The notes: generated by a model from the sequence alone, not told the origin. 52,644 nt of DNA from Leptospira sp. (GCA_020831715.1 JAFIGA010000050.1:1-52644); one strand, 5' to 3'. Shown: positions 8,779 to 18,682, counted from the stretch's first letter. Numbers and translations: made by a program.

Positions 8779-9624
8779 ATGGTTATCAATCACAACATGA
8801 GTGCGATCAATGCGCATCGCTCTCTGAAATTTAACCACTGGGACGTAGATAAGTCTATGAAGTCTCTTTCTTCCGGTATGAGAATAAACTCTGCCGGAGA
8901 TGATGCATCAGGACTTGCCGTTTCGGAGAAACTAAGAACCCAGATAAGGGGACTTAGGCAGGCTGAACGCAATGCTGAGGATGGAATGAGTTTCATTCAG
9001 ACAGCGGAGGGTTTTCTGGATCAATCGGCCCAAATCATCCAGAGAATTCGAGTTCTTGCTGTTCAATCTTCGAATGGGATCTATAGCCCTGAAGATAGGC
9101 AGATGATTCAGGTGGAAGTCTCTGCTCTGGTGGACGAAGTGGATAGAATTGCTTCTCAAGCTGAGTTTAATAAATTTAAACTCTTTGAAGGACAATTCGC
9201 ACGAGGTTCAAGGAATGCGTCTATGTGGTTTCACATGGGACCAAACCAGCACCAGAGAGAAAGATTCTACATCGGAACGATGACTGCTAGGGCTTTAAAA
9301 TTGACGACTGATGACAGTCGACCAATTTCTCTATCTACACCGGAGAAAGCGGACAATGTTATCGGTTTGGCAGATGCGGCTCTTGATAAGATCATGAAGC
9401 AGCGTGCGGATATGGGTGCTTATTACAATCGTTTGGAGTATACTACCAAAGGATTGATGGGTGCTTACGAAAACATGCAGGCTTCCGAGTCAAGAATCAG
9501 AGATGCTGATATGGCAGAGGAGATGGTTGCGTTTACAACAAAACAAATATTAGTGCAGAGTGGTACGGCGATGCTCGCGCAATCCAATCTGAAGCCAACT
9601 TCAGTTTTAAAGCTGCTTTCCTAG
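8779..9624 (+). CDS. flaB: Flagellin FlaB, copy 2
   Basis: A 281-residue FlaB paralogue with the same compact D0/D1 architecture: [14 protein letters not shown] at the N-terminus, [23 protein letters not shown], and [20 protein letters not shown] near the C-terminus. It differs from copy 1 mostly in the central part (about residues 165-200). I start at ATG 8779, 7 bases after GGAG; a GTG two codons upstream is less likely. Tandem flaB genes are usual in Leptospira, whose filament mixes several FlaB isoforms. Here the two copies have separate leaders and separate terminators, so they could be expressed at different levels. Confidence 0.96.
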   Translation: MVINHNMSAINAHRSLKFNHWDVDKSMKSLSSGMRINSAGDDASGLAVSEKLRTQIRGLRQAERNAEDGMSFIQTAEGFLDQSAQIIQRIRVLAVQSSNGIYSPEDRQMIQVEVSALVDEVDRIASQAEFNKFKLFEGQFARGSRNASMWFHMGPNQHQRERFYIGTMTARALKLTTDDSRPISLSTPEKADNVIGLADAALDKIMKQRADMGAYYNRLEYTTKGLMGAYENMQASESRIRDADMAEEMVAFTTKQILVQSGTAMLAQSNLKPTSVLKLLS

Positions 9625-9645
9625 AGTAATCTAGTCTAAGTGGAT

Positions 9646-9677
9646 TCCCCGGGGTTACAACTCCGGGGATTTTTTTT
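9646..9677 (+). terminator. Terminator after flaB copy 2
   Basis: TCCCCGG (9646-9652) pairs with CCGGGGA (9663-9669), followed by eight T (9670-9677): a clear intrinsic terminator just before the convergent FAD-oxidase gene. Confidence 0.88.
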
Positions 9678-9693
9678 GTATAGAACCGTTTTT

Positions 9694-11190
9694 CTAGTTC
9701 AGAAAAATTCTTTTGTAGAGGTCTGTTTGAAGAATGGACTTGGGATCGAGCTTTTTCTTGAGTGCATGAAATTTTTTAAGGTTTTCTTTAGGGAAAAATC
9801 TCTCAGGAATTCCCGGTCTTAGTGTTGCATCCTTAGCGAAATAAAACTTTCCACCATATTTCAATACAATCTCATCCATCTCATAGGCAAGAGCCCATAC
9901 TTTTTCACGAGTTCTATCACTTGCCGGAAAATCCATAGCCATGGAATAGCCATCTACGGAGTGAGTTAGCAGGAATGGATCCGGTTTATGTTTCTTGAAT
10001 ACAGCAAGCCAAGAAACAATTTTTCTCTTCTGGCAAAGAGCGAATATTTCTTCGAACGCCTCCTGAGCATTCTCTTTAGGGATGAAGCTTTGGTATTGAA
10101 TCATATATCCGGGTTTATACATATATTTCCAATTCGGAACATAGTCCAATAAAAACGAATACTCCGCATGACCTTGCGTATATGGTTTGTTATTGGATAA
10201 GAAACCGCTTAGATACTTTAAATAGTTTACAATTCTCATTCCCAGTGGAAAACTAAAGGGTTTCATAAACACCCACATCCAAGATTTCGGGATGATTCCT
10301 AAAAATCTTGTGGGTAAATCTTGATTTTCCAACTTGCAATTATCCGGGAAATCAGGATCTTCTCCCTTGGGAAGATTGATAGATTTATGTATCAGTCCTC
10401 TTCCCAGATTTTTTCCTGAACCGAATGCATCCACCCAGCCGACTAAATAGTCGGAGTTTTTATATTCTGCTTCAAAATAATCGAACATTTCTTGAAAATT
10501 GCGAGTTACCACAGGCCATACTTTCATTTTACCCGAGTATATTTTTTTCATTTTGATCTTAACTTCCAAGAAACAACCTAACATACCAAATCCGGATATT
10601 GCCGAGTAGAATACATCCTGATTCTTTTTGGGTGAGCAATTCAATATATTTCCCTTAGGAGTAAGGAAAGTAAATTCTTGAATATGCTCCCCAATTGTCC
10701 CCACGGCAAAGTTATTTTTTCCATGGATATTCATGGAAAGAGCTCCACCTAGTGTGGGAAACATAGTTCCACTCACTACCGGCGGCCAAAAGGATTTTTC
10801 TATTCCAAATTCCCATAATTGCTTAATGGTTACACCTGACTCTGCGGTTAGAATTCCGCTCTTTGGATCGAAATCTATGATTTTGTTGTAATTCGATAGA
10901 TCGACTACAATTCCCTCCGAATTGATTGCGGCATCTCCATAGCTACAACCTCCACCTCGAAAGGCAATTTTAGTATCTGTATAGGCGGCATATTGGAAAA
11001 TCTCTTCAATTTCCTTCTCCGAGGTTGGTTTTAAAACTGAACTCATCGAGAATGAGTTCATCCCCCATGCTTCCACTTTTTCGGGAGAGGGTAGGATGAC
11101 TTCCGGTAAGTTGACTAACTTTTTCTTAGCCGGATTGGCCTTGGGGGTTTGTTTTTTTGCTTTTTTAGCAATTTGTTTTTTTACAGCCAT
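9694..11190 (-). CDS. FAD-dependent oxidase, DprE1-like
   Basis: A 498-residue protein of the VAO/FAD-binding_4 family. After a Lys/Ala-rich tail of about 30 residues come the FAD domain (about 55-240; [31 protein letters not shown]) and a C-terminal substrate domain ending in YFAKD and LDPKSI. The HGKN, FIPKENA, MDFP and YFAKD blocks align by eye with mycobacterial DprE1, which oxidises decaprenylphosphoryl ribose; the cysteine hit by benzothiazinones there appears as Ala or Met here. It lies 7 bases after a DprE2-like gene, so the pair may epimerise a lipid-linked sugar. The substrate is unknown; another sugar or lactone oxidase role is possible. Confidence 0.8.
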   Translation of the reverse strand: MAVKKQIAKKAKKQTPKANPAKKKLVNLPEVILPSPEKVEAWGMNSFSMSSVLKPTSEKEIEEIFQYAAYTDTKIAFRGGGCSYGDAAINSEGIVVDLSNYNKIIDFDPKSGILTAESGVTIKQLWEFGIEKSFWPPVVSGTMFPTLGGALSMNIHGKNNFAVGTIGEHIQEFTFLTPKGNILNCSPKKNQDVFYSAISGFGMLGCFLEVKIKMKKIYSGKMKVWPVVTRNFQEMFDYFEAEYKNSDYLVGWVDAFGSGKNLGRGLIHKSINLPKGEDPDFPDNCKLENQDLPTRFLGIIPKSWMWVFMKPFSFPLGMRIVNYLKYLSGFLSNNKPYTQGHAEYSFLLDYVPNWKYMYKPGYMIQYQSFIPKENAQEAFEEIFALCQKRKIVSWLAVFKKHKPDPFLLTHSVDGYSMAMDFPASDRTREKVWALAYEMDEIVLKYGGKFYFAKDATLRPGIPERFFPKENLKKFHALKKKLDPKSILQTDLYKRIFLN

Positions 11191-11197
11191 AATTAAC

Positions 11198-11953
11198 CTA
11201 TATATTTAATTTTCTGAATATAAAAGAAGGAATATTTCGAATGATCATCATTACGAGTCCCCATCTTGCCGGAACATAAAATTCTTCTTTTCCTTTTGCG
11301 ATATTTTTCAGAATTATATCGGCGGCATTTTCGGCTGATATAGGTTTCAAGAAACCTTTGTCGGGAACTTGGGCATCTTTTAGCATTTCAGTTGCCACAA
11401 ATCCGGGTTTGATTGTTACAACTTGAACACCTTTTACTGCCAAGCGATTCCTCAAGGCTTCCAGATAGATATTCAATCCTCCCTTGGATGTATTGTAAAC
11501 AGGATTCCCTCTTCTTCCTCGATCTCCTGCAACACTGGAAATCCCGGCAATGAAGCCGGAACCTTTCTCTTGAAAGTAGCTTGCCGCAGGATTTATGAAT
11601 GCAATTGCACCCAAGAGATTTGTATTCATCATATTTAGATCTTTTTCTGTATCGAATTCATCCGGTTCTATTTTGGGCATGATTCCCGAAGCATAGATGA
11701 TGCCATCCAGTTCTTGATTGAATTCTTTTAGTATTCTTTTGAAAACAGTTCCTGACTTGTCAAAATGATTCGAATCATACTTGATTGTGAGTGCGAGTTG
11801 TTTCCCATCTTGGTTGAATCTATCGGCGAAACTTTTTAATATTTTATCTCGTCTGGCGAGTAGAGCAACATGATTGCCCTCTAAAAGCAGTTTTTCTGCT
11901 ATTGCATATCCAATTCCACTTGATGCACCGATTACTATGTATTTTTTTCCCAT
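11198..11953 (-). CDS. Short-chain dehydrogenase, DprE2-like
   Basis: A 251-residue classical SDR. GASSGIG (residues 8-14) binds NAD(P), GISSVAG supplies the catalytic Ser near 139, and YNTSK gives Tyr/Lys near 152-156. The last 17 residues ([17 protein letters not shown]) strongly resemble the end of mycobacterial DprE2, the ketoreductase that works with DprE1 in making decaprenylphosphoryl arabinose. It is the first gene of a two-gene unit with the FAD oxidase. Inference: it reduces the keto-sugar lipid made by its partner, perhaps for lipopolysaccharide or another glycan. Confidence 0.82.
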   Translation of the reverse strand: MGKKYIVIGASSGIGYAIAEKLLLEGNHVALLARRDKILKSFADRFNQDGKQLALTIKYDSNHFDKSGTVFKRILKEFNQELDGIIYASGIMPKIEPDEFDTEKDLNMMNTNLLGAIAFINPAASYFQEKGSGFIAGISSVAGDRGRRGNPVYNTSKGGLNIYLEALRNRLAVKGVQVVTIKPGFVATEMLKDAQVPDKGFLKPISAENAADIILKNIAKGKEEFYVPARWGLVMMIIRNIPSFIFRKLNI

Positions 11954-12014
11954 ACTACCGTTTTTTTCTTGGAATCAGGTTTAGCAAGCTGTATTCTGTG
12001 AAGTAAGTTACTTT

Positions 12015-12521
12015 ATGAAGATTTTAATTGATTCCTTCAATCTTATCTATAAATTTCCGGATCTTGAGCTATGCATGTATGAAGATCGTCTTGATGAGGC
12101 GAAGGAAGGTTTATTGCTTTTATTAAAAGAAGCCAATTTAATCAATAAAGATTTGGAATTTGTTGTATTTGTGGATGGAAAGAAAGTGAAGGGTGATTAC
12201 GATACCATACAAGAAAATCGGTATGGTTTTGATATTTACTATAGCCAAGAAAAAGAGGCAGATGATCTGATTCGAATGTTTATCAAAGAGAACTCGAATC
12301 CGAATCGTTTGACTCTAGTAACCAGCGATAAAAAAATCATTCAATACGCCAAGCAATTCAAGGTCAAATGTCTTACTTCCGAAGCCTATTCCGAATATCT
12401 TATGGAACTTTTAGGAATGAAAGAAATGAAATCAGAGGATGAAAATAAACCTGAGATGGAAGGCTGGGAAGTGAATAAGTGGATGGAAGAATTTACACAG
12501 CATCAATCACAAACCAAGTGA
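12015..12521 (+). CDS. NYN/PIN-like nuclease domain protein (YacP-type)
   Basis: A 168-residue protein with the acidic residues of the NYN (PIN-like) fold: LIDSFN at residues 4-9, EADDLIR near 81 and VTSDKK near 102. This is the pattern of YacP/Rae1-type endoribonucleases, so RNA cleavage, possibly ribosome-associated, is likely. The last 30 residues are acidic and poorly conserved in appearance. Its 3' end overlaps the convergent phosphatase gene by 29 bases. Confidence 0.75.
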   Translation: MKILIDSFNLIYKFPDLELCMYEDRLDEAKEGLLLLLKEANLINKDLEFVVFVDGKKVKGDYDTIQENRYGFDIYYSQEKEADDLIRMFIKENSNPNRLTLVTSDKKIIQYAKQFKVKCLTSEAYSEYLMELLGMKEMKSEDENKPEMEGWEVNKWMEEFTQHQSQTK

Positions 12522-14304
12522 TGTCGTCAGGATAATTCTTTCCTTGAGAAAAAAGCATTAGTTCTTCTTCCAATTTTTGCGTGAATTCAGTAGGGTTTAG
12601 GTGCCTATTGGAAATAACAAATTCATTGACTCTTTCTGTGCCTAACATATCATCGTCTAAATTACTCACATCTGTTAAACCATCTGTGTAAAGGAAAAAT
12701 CTCGAATTCGAACTATATGTTCCCCCAATAATTTCTGTATTCCAACCCTCATAAAAACCCAAAACAGGATTTAATCTTTCATAGGTATGAAATTCTATAT
12801 TACCTTTGTCCGGAATAAAAATTGCTCCCGGGTGCCCTGCATTTGCGTATTTAAAAGTTCTTTCATCAGTATTAAGTATTAAAAAATGAAGCGGCACCAA
12901 TGACTTGCCCATAGGTAAGCTGTCCTTTAGTAGAACATTTAGCTTGGTTAGAATTTCTTCCGGAGAGTTTGTGGATGCAGTCTGAAGAAATAATATTTTA
13001 ACTACAGTCATCATCATCGCTGCTTGAAGACCATGACCCACAACATCTGCCATAACAAAAAGTATTTTATTATCTTCCAATTGTAAGTAATCATAATAGT
13101 CTCCACCTACATGCATATATGGTTTATAATAAGCTTTAAAATCCACTCCGTCAAATTCTTCTGAATCGTTCGGCAAGTATTCTTCTTGGATTTTTTTCGC
13201 CATTTCCATTTCTTGTTCAAAGATTACTTTCTTCGCTGTTAAATCTCTTAAAACAATTGAATATCCTTCCGGCTCCAGAGATTTCCCGAACCATGGAGAT
13301 AGAGTAACTTCCCAGTTCTTATTGGTTTGGATTTCCCATACATAGTTGTTAGTGGATTTTAGATCTGATCGAATTCGAAATTGAGACTCATTGGAAATGC
13401 GGTTCCATAATGTGGGATCTTGAAAGGTTAAATCTTTCATAATATCATTCTGAATAATAGGTTCAAAATGAGAGTTAACCAGAATGGCACCAAGCGGTAA
13501 ATTTTTCAATAATGATTCTAGCTTGGACTGCTCTTTTCTTTTAGCACTCATATTTTTTGCTAGGATAGCTGAGATTCCGGAAACGAAAGATATAAGCACA
13601 AAGAAGCTTATGAAAAATTTCCATAAAGAGGATAAAATAACTGAATATATATTGGATTTTGATTTTAAAACTATTACCTGAAAGGGAAGGCTAGGTAATT
13701 TAGCCGCCATTATAATCTGACCTTTGCCACGCTCTTTTAAAATCGTAAATAACTTATTGTTGGTTCCTTCTTCCATTCTATTCAAGATATCATCAGAAAT
13801 TCGGAATCCATTTTCAATATTGTCGGAAATGCCTTCTCGATATTGTGGATGAAAAAATATTGTCTCCTCGTCCGAATGAATTAGATCAGAATCAAGAATT
13901 TTTTCCTTCATGAAATTGGCAGAAAAAATCCATTCTGTACCGGTATTGGTAGCAAATGTTTTATAGATAAAATAAGTTTCATCTTTCTCCCATATAAGAT
14001 AAAGCTCATCTATTTTGTTGGTATTGGATTTCGGAAGGACTCTTGATGAAACAAATTCTTTGCTAGATTTCGAGGGATAGATTCTATCTTTTATGGAATT
14101 TTCCAAAGAGATAGAAAGAGCTTTGGCTCTTACTTGTAAGTTTTCTTTTGATTTTTCCAAGAGGGCTTCAAAATAGCTATTCAAAATGATCAATGTCATA
14201 ATTGAAATGGGAATAGTAAAAATAATATTTAAGACTAAAAAATAGTATGTAAAATCAGAAATTTTCTTTCGAATAGAAATTAGTATTTTGGGTTGGGGAA
14301 TCAA
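12493..14304 (-). CDS. Membrane SpoIIE-type protein phosphatase with PAS-like region
   Basis: A 603-residue PP2C/SpoIIE (RsbU-like) phosphatase. A first transmembrane segment (about residues 20-42), an extracytoplasmic sensor region (45-215) and a second segment (about 222-248) are followed by a PAS-like region (265-370) and the phosphatase domain (395-600) with metal-binding GGDYYD, ADVVGHG and YTDGLTD. It likely dephosphorylates a STAS antagonist in a partner switch; a free-standing STAS protein is encoded at 36.6 kb. The start appears to be TTG, 6 bases after the upstream gene's stop, because the next ATG would delete the first membrane segment. Confidence 0.87.
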   Translation of the reverse strand: MIPQPKILISIRKKISDFTYYFLVLNIIFTIPISIMTLIILNSYFEALLEKSKENLQVRAKALSISLENSIKDRIYPSKSSKEFVSSRVLPKSNTNKIDELYLIWEKDETYFIYKTFATNTGTEWIFSANFMKEKILDSDLIHSDEETIFFHPQYREGISDNIENGFRISDDILNRMEEGTNNKLFTILKERGKGQIIMAAKLPSLPFQVIVLKSKSNIYSVILSSLWKFFISFFVLISFVSGISAILAKNMSAKRKEQSKLESLLKNLPLGAILVNSHFEPIIQNDIMKDLTFQDPTLWNRISNESQFRIRSDLKSTNNYVWEIQTNKNWEVTLSPWFGKSLEPEGYSIVLRDLTAKKVIFEQEMEMAKKIQEEYLPNDSEEFDGVDFKAYYKPYMHVGGDYYDYLQLEDNKILFVMADVVGHGLQAAMMMTVVKILFLQTASTNSPEEILTKLNVLLKDSLPMGKSLVPLHFLILNTDERTFKYANAGHPGAIFIPDKGNIEFHTYERLNPVLGFYEGWNTEIIGGTYSSNSRFFLYTDGLTDVSNLDDDMLGTERVNEFVISNRHLNPTEFTQKLEEELMLFSQGKNYPDDITWFVIDAV

Positions 14305-14310
14305 TAACTT

Positions 14311-15231
14311 TTACTTTCCATACTTGATGAGAATGGATTTTTTGGATTCTTGATTTCCAACTTTGTCAACGGCGTAGTATTCAAGAATCAAATCACTATT
14401 GCAGTATTGGGATATTTCTTTAATTGGTATTGGATTTTCATATTCCATAAAACCGGAGGACTTCCCATTAATGCACTCTAATTTGTAGTAGACTTTGTCA
14501 ACACCACTCACTTCATCATAGCTATCAATCGATAAATTTACAGAACCTGCCACATAAGCTCTTTCGTTCGATTGGTGTTTAAATTGAGGAACTTGAATTT
14601 TGGACTTAGGTGGTATATTATCAACTAAAAATATAACTGATTGTGTTTCTTCACGATTCCCTAAAATATCGATAGAATAATAATCCATTTGATATTCACC
14701 GTCTTTTTCAAACTTCAATGAATCTTGATTGTATCTAAGCCACTTACCGTTGTTTAATCTGTATTTGGTTTCTGCGATTTTAATTTTTGAATCTATCTTT
14801 GGTTGAATAGATACCGACTTGCCGTTTAGAAATAAAATCGTCTTACCATTTTTTTCAAGCTCCAAAAAAACATCATCGTTTTTTGCAATCTCCGGAACTT
14901 CAGGTTTTTTAATTTCGATGATATCTTTCTTCATGAAGTCTGCAATTTTAAAAGTATTGGACCAAAATCCTTTGGCTTCATGGTCTCCTATTCGTCTAAC
15001 TCTAAAAAAAGGAGTTGAAGCCGGTATGGACTCGCTCTGAAATTTTGATCCTTCAAAACGTACGATTTCACCCAGTTTGGATTGTTCGTCCTTTAAATAT
15101 TCCACTTCAAAATACGAATACTCACCATCCCCTTCCGTTTCAATTGTAAATTGAAATTTCTGAGAATATAAATCTCCCAAAATGAACAGAAAAAAAATTA
15201 TAAATGTCGTTATTTTAAAACTCTTTTTCAT
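14311..15231 (-). CDS. Exported beta-rich protein, unknown function
   Basis: A 306-residue protein with an N-terminal signal peptide (KKSFKITTFIIFFLFILGDLYS) but no lipobox cysteine. The mature part is beta-strand rich and holds two segments resembling Ig-like repeats of Leptospira surface proteins, with phrases such as YYSIDILGNREETQ, VDNIPPKSKI and YYAVDKVGNQESKK. It overlaps the upstream FecR gene by four bases (ATGA) and precedes the SpoIIE phosphatase by 6 bases, so the three are co-translated and may form one envelope-sensing unit. An OmpL37/OmpL47-like surface role is a guess. Confidence 0.75.
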   Translation of the reverse strand: MKKSFKITTFIIFFLFILGDLYSQKFQFTIETEGDGEYSYFEVEYLKDEQSKLGEIVRFEGSKFQSESIPASTPFFRVRRIGDHEAKGFWSNTFKIADFMKKDIIEIKKPEVPEIAKNDDVFLELEKNGKTILFLNGKSVSIQPKIDSKIKIAETKYRLNNGKWLRYNQDSLKFEKDGEYQMDYYSIDILGNREETQSVIFLVDNIPPKSKIQVPQFKHQSNERAYVAGSVNLSIDSYDEVSGVDKVYYKLECINGKSSGFMEYENPIPIKEISQYCNSDLILEYYAVDKVGNQESKKSILIKYGK

Positions 15232-16022
15232 TCTTTTTTGATTTCCGGTGGAAGAGGAATTTTATAAGGTTCACCGGGTGCTTCTCCTTTCTTTACAAAT
15301 GTCGCATATCCTTTTGAGATTTCCACAGTTTTTTCTTGGGCAGTAACCCCAACGGCTCCGTCATAACAAGAAATTGTGGAATTTTCACCATTGTCCAGTT
15401 CCACACTAAATTCTGTACCGCGAACTGCCGCGACAGCTGAAGGTGTAATAATTTGAAGTTTTTCTCCTGCTCTTGGTTTGCCTTGAATAAAAAATTTGCT
15501 AACAAATGCATCCAAGCTCCCTTTCCTCAGATTAACTGAAGGGGTGGCATTTTGATCTTGTAGATATTTTATCTGAACTAAGCTATTTGGGTGAATTCGA
15601 ACCAAGCCGCTTCCTTTTATTGATAGATCGGCTTTCGATTCTTTCAATGTTCTGATGCTATCCAATGGAAAAAGTTGATGATTTTTCTTGAGAGTGATCC
15701 ATTCCTGGCTACCTTCGCCGGTCTTCCAATCTACCCGTCCAACAACCAAATTTGTTACTGCAATGGGTTCTTTTCCAAGATAATCGGGTATAACCAATTT
15801 CATTCCGGGTTTGATTAAATTGGGGTTTGGAACATTGTTGTATTTTAATAATTCTTTCCAACGGCTTGGATTGGATAAATGTTCCTTTGCAATAGCGGAT
15901 AGAGTCTCTCCTTTCTTGACAATGATAGTCTTTGAGCCGGGCGGTTCTTCAACATTCTGGCTGATTAATGAAGTTGCCAGAAAGAAATAAAGGCAGATTT
16001 TGGTGATTGATTTATATTTCAT
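15228..16022 (-). CDS. Exported LysM-FecR domain protein
   Basis: A 264-residue protein with a signal peptide (about residues 1-22), a LysM peptidoglycan-binding domain (about 32-80; KKGETLSAIAKEHL..P..W..L) and a FecR-type domain (about 110-235) with the hallmark VRGTEFSVE. It should sit in the periplasm attached to the cell wall. FecR domains often pair with signalling proteins; here the operon ends in a SpoIIE phosphatase with an extracytoplasmic sensor region, so a wall-to-phosphatase signal is plausible but unproven. Confidence 0.87.
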   Translation of the reverse strand: MKYKSITKICLYFFLATSLISQNVEEPPGSKTIIVKKGETLSAIAKEHLSNPSRWKELLKYNNVPNPNLIKPGMKLVIPDYLGKEPIAVTNLVVGRVDWKTGEGSQEWITLKKNHQLFPLDSIRTLKESKADLSIKGSGLVRIHPNSLVQIKYLQDQNATPSVNLRKGSLDAFVSKFFIQGKPRAGEKLQIITPSAVAAVRGTEFSVELDNGENSTISCYDGAVGVTAQEKTVEISKGYATFVKKGEAPGEPYKIPLPPEIKKE

Positions 16023-16119
16023 AATGCATCCTTACTGATTGAGATAATAGCGGAACTTTGAAAAAGTTTGACAAGAAAATACTTACTAAAAAGATTATCT
16101 ATAGTCCTTTGGTTCCATA

Positions 16120-17601
16120 ATGCTATTCAATTCTATATCCTTTTTGTTCTTTTTTGCAGTTGTATATTTAGTATACTGGTCTATACCTGAGCGAGCAAGA
16201 AAAAACTTTCTTCTACTATCGGGTATTTTCTTTTATTCTTTATTTTCTCTCTCTTTTTCTATTCATTTTTTATTTATTGTAGGAATCAATTACTTTCTTT
16301 ATAGACAGATCATTTTAAAGCAAGATAAGAATTGGCCCGTTCGCACAGCAGTTATTTTGAATGTTGTAAACTTGGGTTTTTTCAAATATTTTTATTTTTT
16401 TAACCAGGTTCTTGCCGATGTGACAGGTTACCCGGTGTTTCAATCAATCCCGGAATTCATACATATTGCACTTCCAATGGCAATTAGCTTCTATTCATTT
16501 CAAATGATTGCAGCTGCAGTGGATACAAAACGAAACCCTCCTCAGGAATTTATAACGATTAGGGATTATTATTTATTTGTTGTATTCTTTCCGGTTCTAA
16601 TCGCGGGACCTATAATGAGAATACCCGATTTTTTCCCAAATCTAAAATCATTAAAGCCCGACAAAGATAAGATGTACCGCGCATCCTACTTAATGATGAG
16701 TGGTTTGGTGAAGAAAATTTTGGTTGCTGACCCGGTGTCTATTACTATTACTCCAATTTTTTCCAATCCCGGTGCCTATGATAGTTTTTCATTGTTTATG
16801 GCAGGAATTGGTTATTCCATTCAAGTATATTGTGATTTTTCCGGATTAACAGATATGGCTCGTTCGGTAGCCCTATTCTTGGGATTTGAAATCCCCGAAA
16901 ACTTCAAGGCTCCTTTTTTCGCAACATCGGGTCGCGAGCTTTGGAGAAGATGGCATATTACTCTCTCTTTTTGGCTGAGGGAATACATTTATATCCCTTT
17001 AGGTGGTTCAAGGGTTACCGAGTGGCGAGGTTACTATAACTTAATTATTACAATGACGATTGGGGGAATTTGGCACGGAGCCGATTATACTTTTGTGGTT
17101 TGGGGGTTTTATTGGGGTGTGATTCTAGCGGGGGAAAGGATGTTGGAAGATAAGTATAAAATACCTCTGACTCCGCAGAAAAGTTTGTCTCTTAAAATCA
17201 TTAAAGCTTTCATCGTATTTATTTTGTTTTCAATCAGTGGACTGATGTTTCGCTCGAATAATGCAGAGTCGATGATTACATTGTTCCATGGTTTGTTCAT
17301 CAACGGAAATAGCTATTTAGTGTCTTTCTTTCAGTCCGGAACTTCTTCTTGGTTGTTGGAATCATCTTCATTATTTATGGGAGAAGAGCTTTTTTATCTG
17401 GAAAGAATTAAGGATTTGGAAAGGGTTTTCTATCTTTTTATTGCTCTGGTATTATTTCATGTGATTCAATATTTTCCCGAGAAGATGAAATCATTCAGAA
17501 AATATGATCCCTATTTGATGCCATTTCTGGGTATTCTGACTATTTTCTTATTGGCAATGATGTCTCAGGATGGGGGGGAGTTTATTTACTATAAATTTTA
17601 A
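16120..17601 (+). CDS. MBOAT-family membrane O-acyltransferase
   Basis: A 493-residue integral membrane protein with about ten hydrophobic segments, related to AlgI/DltB. The family signature is clear: YCDFSGLTDMARS, RRWHITLSFWLREYIYIPLGGSR, and GGIWHGADYTFVVWG with the catalytic His in WHG. It transfers acyl groups across the inner membrane to an extracytoplasmic glycan or polymer. The following DUF1574/SGNH gene is the usual partner, as in DltB-DltD or AlgI-AlgX/J. The acceptor is unknown. No strong SD precedes the ATG. Confidence 0.93.
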   Translation: MLFNSISFLFFFAVVYLVYWSIPERARKNFLLLSGIFFYSLFSLSFSIHFLFIVGINYFLYRQIILKQDKNWPVRTAVILNVVNLGFFKYFYFFNQVLADVTGYPVFQSIPEFIHIALPMAISFYSFQMIAAAVDTKRNPPQEFITIRDYYLFVVFFPVLIAGPIMRIPDFFPNLKSLKPDKDKMYRASYLMMSGLVKKILVADPVSITITPIFSNPGAYDSFSLFMAGIGYSIQVYCDFSGLTDMARSVALFLGFEIPENFKAPFFATSGRELWRRWHITLSFWLREYIYIPLGGSRVTEWRGYYNLIITMTIGGIWHGADYTFVVWGFYWGVILAGERMLEDKYKIPLTPQKSLSLKIIKAFIVFILFSISGLMFRSNNAESMITLFHGLFINGNSYLVSFFQSGTSSWLLESSSLFMGEELFYLERIKDLERVFYLFIALVLFHVIQYFPEKMKSFRKYDPYLMPFLGILTIFLLAMMSQDGGEFIYYKF

Positions 17602-17602
17602 T

Positions 17603-18682
17603 ATGGATATACTAAAAAATAAATATTTACTACTTCCTTTTCTTGTTGTCTTTACTGCTTTTATATTGGATAAAATTTTCCTATCAGAGAATATTCAGAC
17701 ATATTTTTCTACCACAATGTCCGAGATCAATTATATGCAAAAGCATGAATTGTATGAAGAACTAAAAATTTACTTGGAGCGAGAAAATCGCAGAAAGGTA
17801 ATAGTCTATTTTGGAACTTCTCGTGCACTTTTATTCGAAAACGATTATATTGAAAAAAATTATTCCGATTGGACAATGTTTAATTTCTCTGTTCCCGGTG
17901 GAACTCCTGATTATGCATTGTATTGGATCGAAAGATTTAAAGAAGATAAGTTGAAACCTGATTTCGTGTTGCTTGATCAATCGATAGAAGCGTATAATAG
18001 CTCTGCCGCTATTAGTTTGGATGATGTATTAACGAATGGTTTATCTATTCCTTTTGTACTTCGTCATGCAAAGTACTATTCCAATTCACAGATTTCTACT
18101 CTTCTTGCCAAACGAATGTTTAAGACTTACCATTACAGACCCAAGTTAAAGACTATCCAAGCCAGGATTAAGGATGATTATGCCATCTTGAAATCCTATA
18201 GAGCATTGCGGGCTGGATTAAAACAACGGCTTAGGGAAGGAAAGGGAAGTGCCAAAACGCCAGGGGTAACTACAGATTCCATGTCGGAAGAGAATCTTAA
18301 GAAATCTTCCTGGGGTGATTTTCATTCTTATCTGGTTCCGTTTCGCTTTCAAGAACAACCTATGTATTTTCTTGGCAAAAGTTACAAAATTTTAGACGAT
18401 ATGGGAATCGCTCATTCAGCTATATGGGTTAGACTATCGAGACCTTATTTTAAATTAATTCAGACTGAGTCGGTTAGTGTATCTCCAGACCGAAATGCAA
18501 TATTATATGATTACTGGTTTCCTAAAATTATTAAATTTCAGGAAGAATCGGGAGTCAAGCTTTGGAATATGAATGAAGATCCGAATTATAATTGTGATTA
18601 TTTTTCGGACTCTGGTCATATGGCTCCCAGATGTTATAAGGATTATACTGATTATATATTCGGAAAATTAATATATCAGTAA
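17603..18682 (+). CDS. DUF1574 / SGNH-like protein, MBOAT partner
   Basis: A 359-residue protein with one N-terminal membrane anchor (about residues 5-25) and an extracytoplasmic domain. FGTSRALLFE near residue 70 and the late DSGHM near 340 fit the Ser and Asp-His motifs of SGNH hydrolases. The whole matches the DUF1574 family known mainly from Leptospira. It starts one base after the MBOAT stop, and the two likely act together to acylate an exterior sugar. I chose ATG 17603; an upstream ATG at 17570 would overlap the MBOAT gene. Confidence 0.82.
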   Translation: MDILKNKYLLLPFLVVFTAFILDKIFLSENIQTYFSTTMSEINYMQKHELYEELKIYLERENRRKVIVYFGTSRALLFENDYIEKNYSDWTMFNFSVPGGTPDYALYWIERFKEDKLKPDFVLLDQSIEAYNSSAAISLDDVLTNGLSIPFVLRHAKYYSNSQISTLLAKRMFKTYHYRPKLKTIQARIKDDYAILKSYRALRAGLKQRLREGKGSAKTPGVTTDSMSEENLKKSSWGDFHSYLVPFRFQEQPMYFLGKSYKILDDMGIAHSAIWVRLSRPYFKLIQTESVSVSPDRNAILYDYWFPKIIKFQEESGVKLWNMNEDPNYNCDYFSDSGHMAPRCYKDYTDYIFGKLIYQ

